Source: Mycolicibacterium bacteremicum
Lineage (GTDB): Bacteria; Actinomycetota; Actinomycetes; Mycobacteriales; Mycobacteriaceae
Assembly (NCBI RefSeq): GCF_002086115.1
Contig: NZ_MVHJ01000005.1
Location: 186,001 to 250,000, forward strand
Length of the DNA: 64,000 bases
Direction: 5' to 3'
Positions 61,253 to 64,000 of the stretch are shown piece after piece; within the stretch, counting starts at the first letter, position 1, and every line of letters starts with the position of its first letter. A program made the translations under genes and the position numbers. The notes below the pieces were generated by a model. The model worked only from the letters and a program-made list of their open reading frames with translations, ran no database searches and had not been told where the DNA came from.

Positions 61253-62467
61253 CGACCTCGACCACGTGCGCCGCTGACTGCCCGATCGTCGCTTGCGTAT
61301 CGCCGATCATCGTGCGCAGCAGGGCTTTCTGCTCCCGGTCCCCGCGGGCGGCATCGGCATCGGCGCGGCCCGGCAACGCCAGCACCGAGACGCTGCGCAG
61401 CACGTTGACCGGCAATCGCAGCGCCGGGTACCAGGGCAGCACATGAGCGGGTAACCCGAGCGCGGTCATGGCCCGGGGCCCGAGGAAGGCGCTGGTGACC
61501 GAGAGGTGCTGGGCCCGGGCCAGCCGGCGTCGCACACCGGCCAGGCTGGTGTAATGCCAGGCAAGCGGGTCCTGAGCCATCGGGACCGCGAGTTGACGGG
61601 TGGATTCATCGGGTTCGGCCAGCGCCGTCAGGGTGTGGAAGAGCACCCGGATGCCGTCGCGGTAGTCCCGCGGCAACCATTCGTCGTCGACGCCGATCAG
61701 CCAGCCGACATAACGGGTCAGGTGCGCGATACCCGCGTAGTCCCGCGGCGAGAGCAGCAGACCCATGCCGATACCACCGGCCGACGGGGCGATCAGCGCG
61801 CCGACCAGGGTGGCGGCCATATCGGTCTGGTTGATCGGCAGGCCCCACTCCCCGGCGCGCCAGTCCGGATGGCGGCGACGTGGCGGCGCACCATCGCATG
61901 GATCAACCGCACCCGCAGCGTCGAGCGGTAACCGGCACCGAGCGGGTCCATGCCGCGGGGCGAGATGACATCCAACGCCCACTGCATGGTTTCGGCGAAC
62001 CGCTTGTTCGAACCCTTCTCCAGCGCACCGGTGCGCACCAGGGTCTTGTTGAATCCGGAGAACTGGTAGCCACCGAGCAGCGAGACGTCGCGGGCGATGT
62101 ACATCCCGTCGGCGCCGCTGCGGCGCATCGCGCGCTCCCCGCGCCGGATCAGCTCCCAGTCAACCCAATCCGGAACGGTCTCGACGGCCGCGAAGAATTT
62201 GCGCAGCGGGGCGGGCGCCTCGGGCACCGCGGCGATCCCCTCGGCCGCCGCCCGGTCGAACAGCGGCCGGGTCTGCGCCATCCCGGTGTCGGTCATCCAG
62301 GCCACCAGCCGGTCGGCGGCCGGGTCGCCGACGGTGAGCCGCTCGCCGAGCCGACGCCACTGCTCTTCGTCGGGTTCACCAAGACCCAGGATGCCGGCCA
62401 GCAACCGGATGGCGCCGGGCACCGCCTTCGGCGCATCCGGGTGCCGGGTGGGAACGGGCCCGTCCAT
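61248..62467 (-). pseudogene. Frameshifted oxygenase MpaB family (DUF2236) gene
   Basis: Two overlapping frames encode one DUF2236/MpaB-like oxygenase. The 5' frame (62467 leftwards) has WELIRRGERAMRRSGADGMY, LLGGYQFSGFNKTLVRTG and STLRVRLIHAMVRRHVA. The continuing HPDWRAGEWGLPINQTDMAA, LIGVDDEWLPRDYRDGI and PWYPALRLPVNVLRSVSV lie in the other frame. The switch is at about 61869-61879, where a single base seems to be missing in GTCGCCGCCAT. Without the frameshift the product would be ~405 residues with the conserved NQTD segment. It may be a real pseudogene, a sequencing error in a repetitive GCC run, or, less likely, programmed frameshifting. ATG 62467 lies 72 bp from the divergent TetR. Confidence 0.8.
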
Positions 62468-62539
62468 ATCGCTCTCCTTTGAGCCGCACTTTGGATTACA
62501 TGCGTCGTCCGAATTTAGGGCGCAGGTAGGGTGCTGTCA

Positions 62540-63181
62540 ATGAAGCGCGCGAAGGTGGAGCGGGATTACGGCGGTATCAGCGCGACCGACCGTCGCGCCG
62601 ACCGGCGCCGACGCCTGCTTGCCGCGGGCCGCCAGCTGTGGGGCGAATCGGGCGTCGCCGATGTCACCGTGCGTGGCGTCTGCAGCCAGGCAGGCCTGAT
62701 CACCCGGTACTTCTACGAGCAGTTCGACAACCGGGAGGCGCTGATCTTCGCAGTCGCCGACGACGTCCGCGACCAGCTACTGGAAGCCATGGTGCGCGCC
62801 GGCGTCGGCGACCCGGGGAGCCTGGCGGACAAGCTGCGCTCGGCGCTGTCGGCATTCTTGGAGATCATCGCGGCGGACCCGCATGTGCATCGCATCTCCA
62901 CCGGCGATGTCAGCAATGTCCCGGGGCTCACCCAGCATCGCGCCAAGATCCTCGACCTCATCACCGACGAGATCACCCGTCGCGCGCCGGATGTCCTCGG
63001 CGACGAGGTGCCCGGGCCGACGGAGTTGCGCCGTGGCGCGTTGTTCATCGTGGGCGGGGTCAATCAGCTGATCGAGGACTGGCTGGCCGATCCGCGGCTG
63101 TCGCCGGCCGAGTTGGCGCAGATCGCCGCCGACATGTGCGTGGCGTTCTTCCGCGGGCTCGCGCACTCCCCCACTCGGTGA
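62540..63181 (+). CDS. TetR family transcriptional regulator
   Basis: A 213-residue TetR. RADRRRRLLAAGRQLWGESG, VADVTVRGVCSQAGLITRYF and YEQFDNREALIFAV form the HTH. The C-terminal helical domain has LSAFLEIIAADPHVHRIST and LFIVGGVNQLIEDWLAD. ATG 62540 is preferred, with AGGTAGGG (62523-62530) 9 nt upstream; a GTG at 62531 is too close to it. It is divergent from the frameshifted MpaB gene, a pairing common for TetR regulators and DUF2236 oxygenases, so it probably controlled that gene. Confidence 0.87.
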   Translation: MKRAKVERDYGGISATDRRADRRRRLLAAGRQLWGESGVADVTVRGVCSQAGLITRYFYEQFDNREALIFAVADDVRDQLLEAMVRAGVGDPGSLADKLRSALSAFLEIIAADPHVHRISTGDVSNVPGLTQHRAKILDLITDEITRRAPDVLGDEVPGPTELRRGALFIVGGVNQLIEDWLADPRLSPAELAQIAADMCVAFFRGLAHSPTR

Positions 63182-63202
63182 TTCCGGCGCGCTGACGTTC
63201 GG

Positions 63203-63679
63203 TCAGCGAGCGACGGGCCAGGCCCACACCGACATGTCGCCGCGCGGGTAGTTCATGCACACCGCGGCCGCCTTGGCCACCACGCCCTTGTTGTTGAAGA
63301 ACACCTTGGCCCAGTTGCCCCACCGGGTGGCCACCTGCTCGTAGTAGATGTTGGTGGCGGTGTCCTCGGAGTACTGCCGCCGGCCCGCGGCATCCAGTGA
63401 GTAGAACCAGTGGATCCGGTCCACGGCCATCTGCTGGACATCGAGCGGGCGGTTGCTCTTGTCCAGCATGTACCGCTCGAAGTAGATGGGACTGGTGTCC
63501 CGGGCAGCAGCCAGGTACTGCTCTGCGTCGCACTGGGTTTCGATCTGCTTACTCGGAATCGGGTACTCGTCGGTGGCGTCGGCCTGGGCCGACGGCGAGT
63601 TGAGCAGCGCCGCCGAGACGGCGGCGACCATCACCATGAACGACGCCCGGACTGTCCAGCGGAGGGTGTGGATGTTCAT
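63203..63679 (-). CDS. Small secreted protein (DUF5078-like)
   Basis: A 158-residue exported protein. The signal peptide (RWTVRASFMVMVAAVSAALL) ends near SAQA-DA. The mature ~120 residues have two Cys (TQCDAEQ and AVCMNYP) likely to form a disulfide, and an aromatic-rich middle (RIHWFYSLDAAGRRQYSEDT, RWGNWAKVFFNNKGVV). It resembles mycobacterial DUF5078 proteins of unknown function. ATG 63679 overlaps the upstream stop (ATGA at 63676-63679), so it is co-translated with a DUF732-like gene. Confidence 0.78.
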   Translation of the reverse strand: MNIHTLRWTVRASFMVMVAAVSAALLNSPSAQADATDEYPIPSKQIETQCDAEQYLAAARDTSPIYFERYMLDKSNRPLDVQQMAVDRIHWFYSLDAAGRRQYSEDTATNIYYEQVATRWGNWAKVFFNNKGVVAKAAAVCMNYPRGDMSVWAWPVAR

Positions 63680-64000
63680 GGCTGCTCCTGATTCGTCGTC
63701 AACTTGTCCAGGTGCACCGGGCAGTACATCCGCAGTGCGGTACCGAGGAACTGGTACACCTGCTCGGTGCTGTTCGTACGAGCCAGGTTCTGCGCCAGGA
63801 ACTGCGCGGAATCCGTTGCGGTGGCGTCGACTCCGGTGTCGAACCGCTTGCAGCTGATCTTGGCCATCCAGGCGTTGAAGTCCCGCTGGCCGTAGATCCC
63901 GAATCCGTGCAGTTCGTTGGCGAAGTCGGTGTCGCGGTCGGCGACCGCGGTGGCGGTCCCGACCGGCAGCACCATCGTCACCGCCGCGGCCGCCGCGATC
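63676..64000 (-). CDS. DUF732-like secreted protein, 5' part outside window
   Basis: The frame is open to the right edge of the window, so the start is missing. The visible ~107 residues begin within a signal peptide (IAAAAAVTMVLPVGTATA-VA) and continue with DTDFANELHGFGIYGQRDFN, SCKRFDTGVDATATDSAQFL and TALRMYCPVHLDKL. Spaced Cys (SCKRF and YCP) and the closing YCP.H motif are typical of mycobacterial DUF732 proteins. The function is unknown; it is the first visible gene of a two-gene secreted-protein operon. Confidence 0.8.
   Translation of the reverse strand, partial: IAAAAAVTMVLPVGTATAVADRDTDFANELHGFGIYGQRDFNAWMAKISCKRFDTGVDATATDSAQFLAQNLARTNSTEQVYQFLGTALRMYCPVHLDKLTTNQEQP

Overview
This window reads as the chromosome of a fast-growing, environmental mycobacterium (Mycolicibacterium-like). 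It is high-GC, gene-dense and rich in beta-oxidation enzymes (FadD, FadE, crotonases, thiolases). It carries mycobacterial hallmarks: an F420-dependent LLM oxidoreductase, a mycofactocin-type SDR, a 13E12/DUF222-HNH protein, DUF732/DUF5078-like secreted proteins, a fused ferredoxin-FprB reductase, an IdeR-type iron box, and a MoeY/GGDEF-EAL pair in the order I know from M. tuberculosis Rv1355c-Rv1354c. No tRNA, rRNA, CRISPR array, insertion sequence or prophage was seen.

Layout. 0-6.3 kb: the 3' end of an acyl-CoA carboxylase beta subunit; a TetR with a divergent operon (phosphotransferase, NTF2-like, LLM oxidoreductase); and a leftward operon of mycofactocin-type SDR, NTF2-like protein, an internally deleted Baeyer-Villiger monooxygenase remnant and an alpha/beta hydrolase. 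6.3-35 kb: a catabolic island. It holds a Rieske oxygenase, an isochorismatase-like protein, five CoA ligases or CoA transferases in all, two aldehyde dehydrogenases, a P450, a DUF35/lipid-transfer-protein aldolase-like pair, three amidohydrolase-2 proteins, a heteromeric FadE pair, six crotonases, an SDR, a thiolase and a TetR. 35-45 kb: a 13E12-family HNH protein, an FMO/TetR/hydrolase operon divergent from a ClC channel, and a leftward SDR-thiolase-FadE-GntR operon. 45-53 kb: FadE, a MaoC hydratase, and a three-gene operon of an acyltransferase-like protein, an E1/ThiF-nitroreductase fusion and a GAF-GGDEF-EAL protein. 53-64 kb: a second FadE pair, the ferredoxin-FNR fusion, TetR/FadD, a DUF2127 membrane protein, an iron-siderophore binding lipoprotein, a frameshifted MpaB/DUF2236 gene, a TetR and two small secreted proteins.

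How it fits together. The strongest new signal is one 19-bp palindrome, TACTGTA-N5-TACAGTA. It sits in four promoter regions of the 6-35 kb island (6307, 11143, 14007, 34946), with a good variant upstream of the island's TetR gene (26659) and two weaker ones (23852, 29818). This suggests a single TetR-controlled regulon for breakdown of an unidentified, probably cyclic or terpenoid/steroid-like, carboxylated compound. Oxygenation would be by the Rieske enzyme and P450, aldehyde oxidation by the ALDHs, CoA activation by FadD/CaiB, beta-oxidation by FadE/crotonase/thiolase, and retro-aldol cleavage by the DUF35-Ltp pair. The substrate cannot be read from the sequence. The second point of interest is the 47.2-52 kb operon, which links a possible small-molecule acyltransferase and an E1-nitroreductase fusion to c-di-GMP turnover.

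All start codons, domain calls and operators were judged by eye from sequence and translation, without database searches.
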